Source of the DNA: Porphyridium purpureum
Taxonomy: Eukaryota; Rhodophyta; Bangiophyceae; Porphyridiales; Porphyridiaceae
Length of the DNA: 64,000 nt
Reading direction: 5' to 3'
Assembly (NCBI GenBank): GCA_008690995.1
Contig: VRMN01000008.1
Coordinates: 744,001-808,000, forward strand
The notes beneath the pieces were generated by a model. That model was not told where the DNA came from. It saw nothing but the letters and a program-made list of their open reading frames with translations, and made no database searches. Position numbers and translations under genes: made by a program. This document shows positions 46,308 to 56,108 of the stretch, one piece after another (within the stretch, counting starts at the first letter, position 1; every line of letters starts with the position of its first letter).

Positions 46308-47045
46308 TAAATACCGAGCAGTCATAGGGGCCGTTGCGCTTTCTTGCACTTGCGGACCGCGTCGCATGCGCTTCACTAGTGGATGGGCACATAGGACTAG
46401 TGCCAGAACGTCAAACACGACGAAGCACGTGGGAGAAGCGTATGGCACTCGCGGGCCCTTTGTGGGCGTCGTATGCCGTGGTCACTACGCTATACACAAA
46501 CGCGCTTCGCGTGGCGTGCCGTGGACTCGGACGGAATTAGTATTGCAATGGTGGTGTGGAATCCATGAGATACTGTTACGCGCCTGCACGAGGCGACCGA
46601 TCTATTTCCAGTGCACGAATCGGGCAGTAGCGGAATCGCACGGCTCTGCATCCAACCTCCAGGCCGCAGCCAGCGCACAAGGCTGTGTGAGTTTTGTGTC
46701 GTTCCAGCCCTTGAATCTTTTGCGATGCGCGAATGACCACCCAAGCAGGCGCAGAATATCGGTGGTGCAGCAGCGCAGCCGTTGATTTTTTTGCTTGGGG
46801 CGCGAGTTTGCGACTCTCAAAAAAAAACCGCGCCAAACCGAGAAAAAAACTCATAAAACGCGCCCGTTTTGCGGGAGTACAGCTGCTTGCCACTGTACTT
46901 GCATTGTGAACTCGGAAATGAACAAGCTCGCGAACGAGGGAGAGGTCGGTGTGCAGAGAGGCAGGCTGGTTGGTGGCGAGAGGCAACGTGGAGTGGCTGT
47001 CCTCTTGCCGCAGCGGCTTTAGCGTCTGGCACAAGGAGAGAGATC
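46308..47045. promoter_or_regulatory. Upstream region of the PIN-PhoH gene
   Basis: About 740 bp with no accepted gene. GTACAG at 46,877-46,882 and ACTGTAC at 46,892-46,898 form an inverted pair about 150-170 bp before the chosen ATG. An A-rich stretch lies at 46,819-46,860. Confidence 0.45.
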
Positions 47046-49166
47046 ATGGCGTTCTGCTGCTTGCATGCGTGGGGCGCAGTGTCGACTGCTCATGCACGCG
47101 CGCGCACTGGCACGCCAGGCTGCAGGTCGCGCGGTCCCGTTTGCAGACAAAGCGTTGTGTCGTGGACGGCGCGCAAATATGATGAAAGCAGTGTGCTGTT
47201 CTTTGCGCAGCGGGCGGGTCCCGTGCGGACGTCGAGATCTCGAGGCTCCTGTCGGACTGTCGCGAGTGCTGCGCAACAGCCTCCGTCCGCGCCTGCGGAA
47301 GCATGTATGGCTGCGTTTTCTGTGGAGGTGACGGACATGTCGGGTCACGCTGGGGCAGTTGGTATTGACTCTGAAGGTTCGGAGAATAAGACCTGTATAC
47401 CATCCGTGATATCGTCTGCAGCAGCCGCAGGTAGTAGCAACGTTCGGCACACGGAGGGTGCACCTCCGCACTTGTCTGCGCGCACAGTGGTGGTGCTGGA
47501 TACTAACGTGGTTTTGGATGATTACGCGTGTGTCTACGCGTTTGGGAGCAGCGACGTGTGCATCCCATTGACTGTGATTGAGGAGCTCGACAAATTCAAA
47601 GAGGGAAACGAGGAGTCCAACTATAATGCGCGCAGCTTTCTGCGCTTCCTGGACGAGGTGTCCCGCAGCGCAGTGGAACTGGAAGCACTGCGCACCACCG
47701 GACTACCGCTTGGTCCTGGAGACGACTTTGCGACTGGTGACTGCAGTGGAGAGGACCAAGCGTGTGGGCGGCTTTTACTGACACACGGTAGCCGCAACGG
47801 AGCCATTGAGCGTGCATTCTTCTACGACTCGCCAGACAACCGGATTCTTAGCGCCGTAGCGGAACTGGCGGAAAGACGCACGCACGATCGCATCATTCTT
47901 GTCACGCGAGATGTCAATTTGCGCATGAAGGCGCGTGCGCTTGGGTTTGAGGCCGATGACCACGAGCCAGCGATGTCTGGCACGACCGGTCAGGGGCAAC
48001 GGTACCGCGACGCTGATGATGATGATGTGTACTCAGGCGTACGGCTGATCGAGCATGTGTCTTCCGAAGCAATCAGTGGATTTTTCGCATCCACTACTCC
48101 GAGCAGCAGCAGTACCGACTTTTGCAACAGCAAGAATAACAAAGACAGCAACCAGGCTGACACTGCGCCACTTGCTAGCGGCAAGCAACATGGCAGTGGT
48201 GGAAAGAAAAAGGAGAGCAGTGCCGCCGGCACACGGGCAGATGATTTCGCAAGATCTGACCGCTCTGTATCTGAATATGCACCGAGCCCTGCCTCGGTTT
48301 CATCGTCCATGCCCTCCTCAGTAGCCGAGGAAGTTTTGAGGCCATTTTTTGCGCAGCGCAAGCAGCCGAAACCGAACGAGTTCTTTGTCCTCCGCAACTG
48401 CACCTCATCGGTGCTCGCCACGTACGCGTTTGACGAGTCGCGCGCAAGGTTTGCGTTTGGACGAGTTCAACGGCGCACGGTGTATGGCATCACGCCGCGC
48501 AACGCTGAACAGGTCTTTGCGCTCGACGCGCTTCTTAATCCCAAGCTGCCGTTGGTGGCGCTGAGCGGTCGCGCCGGCACGGGCAAAACTCTGTTGGCGA
48601 TCGCCGCCGCGTTGGAGCAACTGATAGAAGGCACGGGTCAGAATCAGCAGCGATATGAGCAGGTTCTGGTTACGCGACCTGCCGTACCGTTAAGTGGTCG
48701 TGACTCGGGGTTTTTACCGGGCGATATCAACTCGAAGCTCGAACCATTTGTGCAGCCGCTCTTTGACAATGTTGCCGTAATCCGTGCAGCTAACTCCCAG
48801 CGTAATTACCAGGGCAAACTTGTGGAAAACGCGCGCGCTCTAGCCATAGCACAAATGCTAGAACAAGACAAGATCAAGATTGCGCCTTTGTCTTATATTC
48901 GCGGGCGGTCGCTGCATCGCTCGTTGCTCATCGTGGACGAGGCACAGAACCTTTCGCCGCGTGAGGTGCTTTGTATCTGTACGCGCGCAGGTGACGGCAC
49001 CAAAATCGTGTTCATGGGTGACATTCAGCAGACCGATCTTGTTTCGCGCAAGAACGGCCTCGCGCACCTCATCGAACGCATGTCTGGGCAGCGCATCTTT
49101 GCACACCTGGATCTCAAGCAGTGTGAGCGCAGCGAGCTTGCTAGTATCGCCAGCGAACTTTTGTAG
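47046..49166 (+). CDS. PIN-domain/PhoH-like ATPase fusion, probably organelle-targeted
   Basis: The ATG giving MAFCCLHAWG was chosen (706 residues); the earlier frame begins with TTG. An Arg/Ser-rich N-terminus (AHARARTGTPGCRSRG) may be a transit peptide. A PIN nuclease domain follows (about 145-330): VVVLDTNVVLDDY with metal-binding D152, IEELDKFK, DSPDNRILSA and VTRDVNLRMKARALGFEA. A Ser-rich linker leads to a PhoH ATPase domain (about 465-706), with ITPRNAEQVFALDAL, Walker A GRAGTGKT (K514), LVTRPAVPLSGRDSGFLPGD and Walker B LLIVDEAQN. It ends with GDIQQTDL. This is the bacterial PhoH2/YlaK layout, a Mg/ATP-dependent RNase/helicase. A bacterial (plastid or mitochondrial) origin is inferred. 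Confidence 0.93.
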   Translation: MAFCCLHAWGAVSTAHARARTGTPGCRSRGPVCRQSVVSWTARKYDESSVLFFAQRAGPVRTSRSRGSCRTVASAAQQPPSAPAEACMAAFSVEVTDMSGHAGAVGIDSEGSENKTCIPSVISSAAAAGSSNVRHTEGAPPHLSARTVVVLDTNVVLDDYACVYAFGSSDVCIPLTVIEELDKFKEGNEESNYNARSFLRFLDEVSRSAVELEALRTTGLPLGPGDDFATGDCSGEDQACGRLLLTHGSRNGAIERAFFYDSPDNRILSAVAELAERRTHDRIILVTRDVNLRMKARALGFEADDHEPAMSGTTGQGQRYRDADDDDVYSGVRLIEHVSSEAISGFFASTTPSSSSTDFCNSKNNKDSNQADTAPLASGKQHGSGGKKKESSAAGTRADDFARSDRSVSEYAPSPASVSSSMPSSVAEEVLRPFFAQRKQPKPNEFFVLRNCTSSVLATYAFDESRARFAFGRVQRRTVYGITPRNAEQVFALDALLNPKLPLVALSGRAGTGKTLLAIAAALEQLIEGTGQNQQRYEQVLVTRPAVPLSGRDSGFLPGDINSKLEPFVQPLFDNVAVIRAANSQRNYQGKLVENARALAIAQMLEQDKIKIAPLSYIRGRSLHRSLLIVDEAQNLSPREVLCICTRAGDGTKIVFMGDIQQTDLVSRKNGLAHLIERMSGQRIFAHLDLKQCERSELASIASELL

Positions 49167-49549
49167 GGCACGCGGCGGCCCGCATTTTGTCAGTGAATGT
49201 GTAACATATGAATTCGAGGCTAGTCATTGGAAGTTCCAACGCCGATCTTTTCCGCTCGTGTATCTCATCTAAAGCTTGCTCTTCGACAAAAGGAGAAAAA
49301 AAAGAAAAAAAAAGCAAAGATAAACCCTTCAGAAAGAAGGCGATATGATTTACATGGAAAAGCGCCTGCGCTCAAGTCTGATGTTCAAGACTTCGTTTGT
49401 TGCCTTTTGTCCTGTCCTTTTGTGTGTTTGCCGCTCTTCAAAAGTCCGGTTCCAGTTTCAAAGACTGACCACGCGACGCCTGAAGCCTATTCTTGCCGTA
49501 TTTGGTCGCTGGAGAGTAGCCCTTGACATTAAAGTGCAGCGAGCGCCCA
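49167..49549. other. Convergent 3' region with A/G-rich stretch
   Basis: Between two stop codons. Contains an A-rich run (49,290-49,322). No gene is seen. Confidence 0.4.
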
Positions 49550-51052
49550 TCAATCATTGAGCGGAAGGGAAAAGTCAGGAAAGGGACCAACCGGCACGAT
49601 CATACCCGGGTTCAGAGGAAATAAGCTGGTAAAGTAGGCGGTACGCGTGCCTTCCAGGTCGCTGACCTCTGGAACGCCGGGCATCTGGTAAATACGTCGT
49701 GCCCATGCCCACAAATGAGGGTAGTCGTTGCCGCTACAAATTCGTTTGGTCGCGCAGCGGAACAAAGTCGCATACACAGCGTCCAGCCGAAAAACTGTAG
49801 GAAACAGAAACACATCTGCCTCGCTGAGTTGCGTGCCTAGCAGAAAGGGCCCGCCCGTTGCCTGCAGCCTGGCCTCCATCGCGTCCAATGCACTAAATAG
49901 TGATCTACTTGCCTCTTCATGCGCGCTCTGAGTTGTCGCAAAACCCGCACGGTAAACACCATTATTGATGTCCGAATAGATGCGCTGAAGAAGCTCGTCC
50001 AGTCCGCTGTCAGTGCTGCGTCCCGCGGAACTGTCTTTGTGCGCTGGATCCGCGGGCTGGCCACCTCCGCGATTCCCCCACATAATTGATATCCCACTGA
50101 TAGGAGCAGCTTTGATGCTTTGGTCGAGCACGGCTTTGGCCGTCTGCTGCTGCGGCAACACTTGCAGCTCGCAAAGCATTCGGACGATATCGGCGCTCTC
50201 GTTGCTTACGATTCGGCCTGTGTGCGTATCCACAAGCAGTGGTGCTGTGCAGCGCCCGCGGTATGAAGGCGCGAACTTGCGGTAGGTGTCGCGGACAGTG
50301 CGCTCATTCTCCTTTGCGGCGTCAGACGTAGGATTGCACAGCCGCCACACACCCGACGGGGACGGTTCGAGCAACTGCACGTCGAGAAGGTGCTCCATAC
50401 CCAAGAGCGCTCGCACGAGGAGTACGCGGTGGCACCACGGGCACGACAATCCCACGTAGAGCATGTATCGGCCCGTCACCGTACCTTCCGCAGCTTGCGG
50501 GACCGGGAACTCGGCGCCCAGCTCACGCGAAATTCGACCGCGGAAAGCGCTTGGTGGGCGTTGATACTCACCTTTTGCGGACGACGGTGCGAGTTCATTC
50601 ATCATGATCAACCAAATGGACTTCCAGAAAAACCGCGCAAATGAGACCAGAGCCGCAAACGCAGCGCCGCGCTCTAAAATGCCCAACCGTAAGGGCAGCT
50701 TCAAGCCGGTCTTGCCGTTCTGCCCGCTGACATTTCGATCCTCGTCCAAAGCAGAAGAACTCGTGTCAGCAGATGTGCTAGGTAAATTGGCGTCCATGCG
50801 AGCGCTATTGTCTTCCGCGCGTGGACTGATCTCGTCGCGGCTCCTCTCCTTGCATATGACACGCGTGCCGCGAAACTTTGGGAACAATGCTACAACGCCT
50901 CGCTTCCGACAGAGCACCGAGCCCGCAGTAGAGCAACGCGAGATGTTCCGCTGCTTTCTCTCTGTTCTCACTGCCGCTGCGGCTCGTTCGAGGCCACCGA
51001 CCCCGGCAGAAAGCTCCTGCGGGCAAGGACCCACTCCAACAAAGGCGAACAT
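49550..51052 (-). CDS. Glutathionyl-hydroquinone reductase-like GST (Xi/omega type)
   Basis: The 500-residue protein starts MFAFVGVGPCP, with an extended basic, Ser/Arg-rich N-terminus (about 150 residues). That N-terminus includes a hydrophobic segment near ERGAAFAALVSFARFFWKSI and may target a plastid or membrane. The GST domain opens FRGRISRELGAEFPVPQAAE and contains LYVGLSCPWCHRVLLVRALL, where the first Cys (about residue 203) is the expected catalytic thiol. RIVSNESADIVRML is the gamma-glutamyl-binding motif. The C-terminal helical domain has EADVFLFPTVFRLDAVYATL and YPHLWAWARRIYQMPGV, as in the ECM4/PcpF/YqjG family. These enzymes reduce glutathionyl-hydroquinones with GSH. Core length matches the family's roughly 320 residues. 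The gene is divergent from the repeat-protein gene. Confidence 0.88.
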   Translation of the reverse strand: MFAFVGVGPCPQELSAGVGGLERAAAAVRTERKQRNISRCSTAGSVLCRKRGVVALFPKFRGTRVICKERSRDEISPRAEDNSARMDANLPSTSADTSSSALDEDRNVSGQNGKTGLKLPLRLGILERGAAFAALVSFARFFWKSIWLIMMNELAPSSAKGEYQRPPSAFRGRISRELGAEFPVPQAAEGTVTGRYMLYVGLSCPWCHRVLLVRALLGMEHLLDVQLLEPSPSGVWRLCNPTSDAAKENERTVRDTYRKFAPSYRGRCTAPLLVDTHTGRIVSNESADIVRMLCELQVLPQQQTAKAVLDQSIKAAPISGISIMWGNRGGGQPADPAHKDSSAGRSTDSGLDELLQRIYSDINNGVYRAGFATTQSAHEEASRSLFSALDAMEARLQATGGPFLLGTQLSEADVFLFPTVFRLDAVYATLFRCATKRICSGNDYPHLWAWARRIYQMPGVPEVSDLEGTRTAYFTSLFPLNPGMIVPVGPFPDFSLPLND

Positions 51053-51430
51053 GACGCAAAGACCCGCGCGTGTGTTTTGCGCATGCGCGTGCGCCGTCCG
51101 TGCAGGAGCCGATTGCGGATGCTCAGACGCACGCTGCTGTCCCGGAAGCGTTCAGACCCGGTGAGACGAGGAGGACCGCTGCGCTGTCAATGCCACTCGA
51201 GGTCATTTATCTCGCGGCAAGAGGCGCACGACTCGTGCTAGTACTGTGCGAGCGTACAGTTTTGTCGAGCAGGTCGGAGTGGGCGACACGGCGACCGGCG
51301 TGCGCGTCCTGCCTGCGAGAGAAGCACGTTCAGCATTCGCAGCGCGGGTTGTTTCGAGGCGTGCGACGCTTTCTCCTGCGCGTCGTGGGCAAGCGCCGCA
51401 GACTGGCTTCGTGCCGAGTTCTGCGTCTGG
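51053..51430. promoter_or_regulatory. Shared promoter region, GST-like/repeat-protein genes
   Basis: 378 bp between ATGs. GTACAGT at 51,254-51,260 points toward the repeat-protein gene, about 175 bp before its ATG. GTACTGT at 51,241 is an imperfect neighbour. Confidence 0.45.
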
Positions 51431-54364
51431 ATGTGGAGCTCGAGACTTGCGCGGAGTGGCGGCTTGCGCACAGGCACGCGTGCGTTGGCGAGCCACAGCG
51501 CCTCTACGTACCAGAAGTGGGCTCGCCGCGACTGCGCATCCAGTGTTACAGCGGGTTTACATCTGCATGGGGCGCCGAGGCATGTACCGCATGCGCAAGA
51601 AGAGTATGACCACCAGCAACACAGCGGGTTTGTGGCATCGACTGGTAAGCGCACGCACGCTGCGATACCATGTGAGTGGAGTCGGATGCTGGAGGAGCTT
51701 CAGCAAGAGAACCAAGCTCTCGATATAGAACCTGATAGACCACAGCGACACAAGAAAAGCGTGCGAAATGGACAAGAGAAAAAGCTGGGCAAGGGCGCTG
51801 TGCTCGAATGGGTGCGGCGCGTTGAAATCGTGTTGCATACAACAGAGCAACCGCAGAGCGCTGAGAAAAGTGAGCGCATGTTTGCGCTTCTCCATGAGCT
51901 GCAGAACCGCAGCAAACCGACAACTTGGCGGGCGTGGCGCAAGCTCGCAAACGCGCTGCGGTCCACCGTCGGGGACGCGCAGCTTGCTGCAATCGCCGTG
52001 CAAAATGATCAGAGTGGTATGACGATCCGCAAGGTGATTACTGAGCTCAAGCTTGAGCTGCTGCGTCACACCAGCGAGTCTGTGGGAGTTGCTGACGGAG
52101 CAGCGCCAGGAAGCAAGTCGGGCATGTACCTGAAGGCTCACCGGCCTGGCGTCCAGGCGACCAGCTCGGCACCACATCAAATATCCAGGGACGGCGATCT
52201 ACAGGACAACGGAGACATATCCAAGGCCCGCGTTATGGCGCTCGTAGAGCTTTTTCATCAGAAGCGTATGTCAATGCGGCATCTGCCTGAAGGAGCGCGG
52301 CGCCGTAAATGGCTCGACATGTTTTTTCGAATCAACACGATGCTTCCTCGTGTGCTGCTCGTACAAACCAGCGACTCCTTCTCTACACATGAGGCACTGG
52401 TGCTTGTTCGTGCATTCCAAACAAACATGATTAGCATGCATCCCGGCGTGATGGCACATCTCGCCAAGGTCCTCACAAAGAGTGCCCCGCTTTTGCAGAC
52501 GCTCGATATGCAGGCGGTCAGCGTATATTTTGCAGAGAACAAGCTGTCCCCTTTCCACAACTTTTGGTCCGCACTGCGCATGAATCTGGATAGCGATAAT
52601 CAATGGAATGCGCTCGACTTTAGCGGCACTGTCCAGTACTTGTTCGCCTTTGCAAAAGCCGGCGTTCAATTGTCTCCAGCAACCATAGGACGGGCGCGCA
52701 ACAGTATCGAGGCCAAAATAGCCACGTGCCAGCCGTGCAAACCTCGCGACTTGGCTACCAAGGTTTACGAGGTGTTTGGTGAAGACGCGGCAATATGGGA
52801 ACCACTCGAACGGAAATTTGCAGCTGCTTGTGGCTCGCCTTTGCTCACCCTCGACAACCTGTATTTCTTTCTCCGCGCTGCTGCGCTTGCTGACCGCTTG
52901 AGTTGCATGGAGAAGGACGTGGCCAGCGCAATCCAGCAGCGTCTCACGGAGCTGTTGCTGGCTGCTTCTTCCAGTTCACCCTCCTACATCGCAGCTGACA
53001 AGGACCATGTTCAAAAGGCGAGTTTGGAACGCGTCGCCCGCGTGCATGGGATTCTTCACGACTGGCTTGGCGCAGCCGAAGAGAATCAAAGCATGCGGGC
53101 AAAGCTTCTGCGCGCATGGCGCCGAGCACTCGTTCGCTCACTACCCGCAACCCCATGCACCTTTGGCGGACGCGGCTGCTTTAGCTGCAACGAAGAAAGC
53201 AACGACGACACATTAGACTGGCTTGCACCTGTTCTGGGGAAGAACATGTTAAGAACCACGGGTCTCACAAAGCACGGAAGTGATAAGGATGTACTACACG
53301 CTTTGCTGGATGATCTTGTGCAAGAGGACGAGGAGCGACGACGAGGGGCGTTTCGCTTCGGATCGACGCTTGGGCTTGAGCCGGCCGAGGCGGCGAAGCA
53401 TCAAACCGCGGACGATGCGAACTTGATCCGGCAGCTTGCATGGATTGCGCGACTCAGTCAGTATGTGCGTGAACCCCGCATTGGCCAAGGCGTGCGCGAG
53501 CGCGCGCGCTCATTCTTGCTCGCGATTGAGCTGCCGCAGCGCTTCGGCAGCATTGATGGTGATCATCGGAAGATGGACTCGGACACTGCATTCAATGTGA
53601 TGACGCTGATTCATGTGTTCGAGCTGCGTGACGACCTCTGCGAGAAAAGCAAAGTTCGCGCGTGGGTACGCGCCGCGTTGCCTTCGCGTGCCAGTATCAA
53701 GATTCCATCTCTGGGCATGCAGACCTTGTGCGAATTTATGGTGACAGTGGCCCATTTGGATACCAGGTCCGACAGCCTCAATGAAATTGGCACACAATTA
53801 TGGAAGGAGTTCGAAGCGCGCGTGGACGAGCTTCTGCACGCAATGAAGCGCGACCCGTGCGCGCTCGAAATGGATAGAGAGCGTGTGCGTGCCGACTGTG
53901 CAATCATCGCAAGCGTGTACGCTCAGCTTCGCAGCAAGCAGCCAGCCCTGGATCCCGAGCGCGCGCTACGCTTTCGGCGCCTGCACGAGCGTCTATTCAG
54001 CGGTGAGCGGCCTCTTTTTCAACTAGACGATGCTGGACGCGCCGAGTCACCCTCGCGAAAAGGTCTCGTGCTCACCTTTTTGCGATCCCACTCGAGCGCC
54101 TCGCAAGAGCAGTTCAGCTTCTTCGTTGACTTTCTGGCGCGCAACGACGCCTTAGAACTGGTGTTGCAAGAAGAAGCGGCTCTCCCCCAGGTAGAGCGGC
54201 ACTTCAGTGAGACATTTGCAGACATGTGCACTCGGCATATGTCCGCGCTCACCCCTGTGCAAGTGATGGCATGTCTGAATATCCTTTCGGGGTTGGAGTA
54301 TGAAGCACGGTCAGATATTGTTCACGACTGTGTAGCGTTGCTGACGATTCGAGCGGCAGAATAG
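51431..54364 (+). CDS. Large organelle-targeted helical-repeat protein (FAST/HPR-like), function unknown
   Basis: The ATG gives MWSSRLARSGGLRTGTRALA, an Arg/Ser/Ala-rich, acid-free stretch typical of a mitochondrial presequence. The 977-residue body is almost entirely helical. Segments such as STHEALVLVRAFQTNMISMH, SGTVQYLFAFAKAGVQLSPA, TLDNLYFFLRAAALADRLSC and ALTPVQVMACLNILSGLEYE show the spaced Leu/Ala pattern of FASTK/heptatricopeptide (HPR)-type repeats found in organelle RNA-processing factors. No terminal RAP domain is visible. Role in organelle RNA stability or ribosome assembly is therefore only an inference. Being divergent from a GST-like gene adds no functional link. The family is not firmly recognised. 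Confidence 0.72.
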   Translation: MWSSRLARSGGLRTGTRALASHSASTYQKWARRDCASSVTAGLHLHGAPRHVPHAQEEYDHQQHSGFVASTGKRTHAAIPCEWSRMLEELQQENQALDIEPDRPQRHKKSVRNGQEKKLGKGAVLEWVRRVEIVLHTTEQPQSAEKSERMFALLHELQNRSKPTTWRAWRKLANALRSTVGDAQLAAIAVQNDQSGMTIRKVITELKLELLRHTSESVGVADGAAPGSKSGMYLKAHRPGVQATSSAPHQISRDGDLQDNGDISKARVMALVELFHQKRMSMRHLPEGARRRKWLDMFFRINTMLPRVLLVQTSDSFSTHEALVLVRAFQTNMISMHPGVMAHLAKVLTKSAPLLQTLDMQAVSVYFAENKLSPFHNFWSALRMNLDSDNQWNALDFSGTVQYLFAFAKAGVQLSPATIGRARNSIEAKIATCQPCKPRDLATKVYEVFGEDAAIWEPLERKFAAACGSPLLTLDNLYFFLRAAALADRLSCMEKDVASAIQQRLTELLLAASSSSPSYIAADKDHVQKASLERVARVHGILHDWLGAAEENQSMRAKLLRAWRRALVRSLPATPCTFGGRGCFSCNEESNDDTLDWLAPVLGKNMLRTTGLTKHGSDKDVLHALLDDLVQEDEERRRGAFRFGSTLGLEPAEAAKHQTADDANLIRQLAWIARLSQYVREPRIGQGVRERARSFLLAIELPQRFGSIDGDHRKMDSDTAFNVMTLIHVFELRDDLCEKSKVRAWVRAALPSRASIKIPSLGMQTLCEFMVTVAHLDTRSDSLNEIGTQLWKEFEARVDELLHAMKRDPCALEMDRERVRADCAIIASVYAQLRSKQPALDPERALRFRRLHERLFSGERPLFQLDDAGRAESPSRKGLVLTFLRSHSSASQEQFSFFVDFLARNDALELVLQEEAALPQVERHFSETFADMCTRHMSALTPVQVMACLNILSGLEYEARSDIVHDCVALLTIRAAE

Positions 54365-54638
54365 AGAAGGTCTTTTGACTGATCACGAGAAATCCCATTC
54401 CAAGGACTTTAATCTTTTCGAGCACATAACAATCTCAACTTCCAGACGGCTGTTTTCGTGACCTTGGCATGTGCAACTCATAGTAGGGTCAAAAACCGAC
54501 GAAGAAAAATATTGCCTCGAGCGCTTGCAGGCATTTCCAGATTAAAATTGCAGGATCCCTTCCCCGCACGCACGGGTAATTTGCTGCGAATGACATTTGC
54601 CACGCAATGTTTCAATAGTTTCCAGAGTTCTACGACGC

Positions 54639-55385
54639 CTAGCGCTGGGTCCAGGCCAGGTCAGCAAGCACAGTAAGCACCACATGAAGCAACATGTCTG
54701 AGTGTTTGGCGACGTGCAACACCATCTTGTGCTCCTCGCTGGAATTCTGCCACTCCCAATAGGACAAGAGACTGTCTGGACGGTCCGGACGGGATGTCTG
54801 GAATCGAGCCCTACGCGATTTGATCTCATCGAGATTGAGCAGTGGGATAGAGTCTTTATGCGCCTCGCCACACGGGTTGGGCTCGTCGCCAGCGCGGACA
54901 GGCTCGTACGCGCGCATTTTGGCCGCGAAGCGACACAGCGAGTACTCCACTTTGAACCACTTGTAGAGGGCTGAGGACGTGTCGTCTTTCTTTTGCACGG
55001 CATCAGGATCGGGCTCTTGCCCTTTGAACTTGGGCCCATTTGTGCCGAAGATTTTCCACGAAGACGTGCAGAGTAACTTGCCAGGAATAACGCGCGCACA
55101 GAGCCTGCCATGAGAGTCGAAGACTTCGAACACGTTCCAGTTCCAATCGATTTTTCTCACCGTGTACAGTGGGCTGCCACTCTGTTGCGCTGCGTCTGCC
55201 GCCGAGCCGGGCGGCATGAGAAACACATCATAATCTCGATTCGCGAGCTTGCTTTTCTTCACCAGCGTGAGCCTGGTATACTGTGACGTGGGCGGCGCGC
55301 CATCCAGCGTTTGCTCTGCGCTCTCGAGACCGCCATCGGCGGCCTCCCAGTTCACCTGCTCGAACTTTGACTCAACGCCTCCCAT
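54639..55385 (-). CDS. Orphan 248-aa protein, putatively myristoylated, possible LURP1/tubby-like fold
   Basis: The ATG giving MGGVESKFEQVNWEAA was chosen because it yields a Gly2/Ser6 myristoylation context; the frame opens upstream only with GTG. Residues about 35-120 are beta-rich with aromatic anchors: YDVFLMPPGSAADAA, YTVRKIDWNWNVFEVFDSHG and RLCARVIPGKLLCTSSWKIF. A strand-turn sequence of type 'x-V-F-D-x-x-G-x-L' recalls LURP-one/scramblase-like folds. The C-terminus (SYWEWQNSSEEHKMVLHVAK) is helical. I would not call the family on this alone. It precedes the transposon-bearing region; the phased TTAATAC array lies 600-700 bp upstream of its start. Confidence 0.62.
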   Translation of the reverse strand: MGGVESKFEQVNWEAADGGLESAEQTLDGAPPTSQYTRLTLVKKSKLANRDYDVFLMPPGSAADAAQQSGSPLYTVRKIDWNWNVFEVFDSHGRLCARVIPGKLLCTSSWKIFGTNGPKFKGQEPDPDAVQKKDDTSSALYKWFKVEYSLCRFAAKMRAYEPVRAGDEPNPCGEAHKDSIPLLNLDEIKSRRARFQTSRPDRPDSLLSYWEWQNSSEEHKMVLHVAKHSDMLLHVVLTVLADLAWTQR

Positions 55386-55984
55386 CTTACCATGCACAAA
55401 CGACACGATCGCCCTTGGAATGCAGTGCTGCTTTCCGTCGCTTCACTATCTCGCTCCATCACGATCACGCACATCCACCATCTCCACCGGCATCTTTATA
55501 GCCTGTCCGCACCTGCGACAGACATCAAGGACCGCTTGTTGGAGTGTTGGCTTCGCGACGTCACAAAGGAGATTTTTAGTCTTGGTGCAAGACTGGGTCA
55601 ATCGTGACACTGACACAAGAGAAAGAGCACGCATTTGACCGCGCGCGCGGGCGTAAAAGAAGCATCGCCTGGTCCCGCATGCCTAGCGTGCTGGAAGGGA
55701 GAAAGAAAAAAGAAGAGAAGATAAAAAAAAAGAAGAAAAAGCTGAGAAAAACAAAAGAAAAACCGAGAAGAACAAATAGAAGCTTTGAGATTTTGACGTG
55801 CACACATCGCGATCCGTGTGAGTCAGGAGACGTCCCGGCATCAGAGCTCCAGCTCGATCCGCCGGACGTTTGAGCGATAGTTTTCGTACAGCACCAACCA
55901 TGCCACAAGCTGACACGCGAGTCTTTTCACACACGTCCAGTACCCGTACATAGCCGGTTCGGACAGTCCATAACCGGGGAAATC

Positions 55985-56092
55985 TTAATACTCGCTAATA
56001 CCCCTTAATACGCGCTTAATACTCGATTTAATACGCAAAGAGGCCGAAAATGAAGCTGACGTGGACTTTTGGGAGTATTAAGCGAGTATTAG
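55985..56092. repeat. Phased TTAATAC array with inverted copies
   Basis: (T/C)TAATAC occurs at about 55,985, 55,995, 56,005, 56,016 and 56,028, i.e. every 10-12 bp, roughly one helical turn. Inverted copies GTATTA(A/G) follow at 56,075 and 56,086, spaced 11 bp. Such phasing suggests cooperative protein binding on one DNA face. It could be a transposon terminus or the upstream control region of the orphan minus-strand gene. Confidence 0.7.
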
Positions 56093-56108
56093 TGGTAATT
56101 TGTGAATG

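Noticed and set aside
47046-49166. Bacterial contamination to explain the PIN-PhoH gene
   Set aside because: It is flanked closely by eukaryotic genes (CIAO1, GST-like) with the same composition and a GTACAGT-type promoter.
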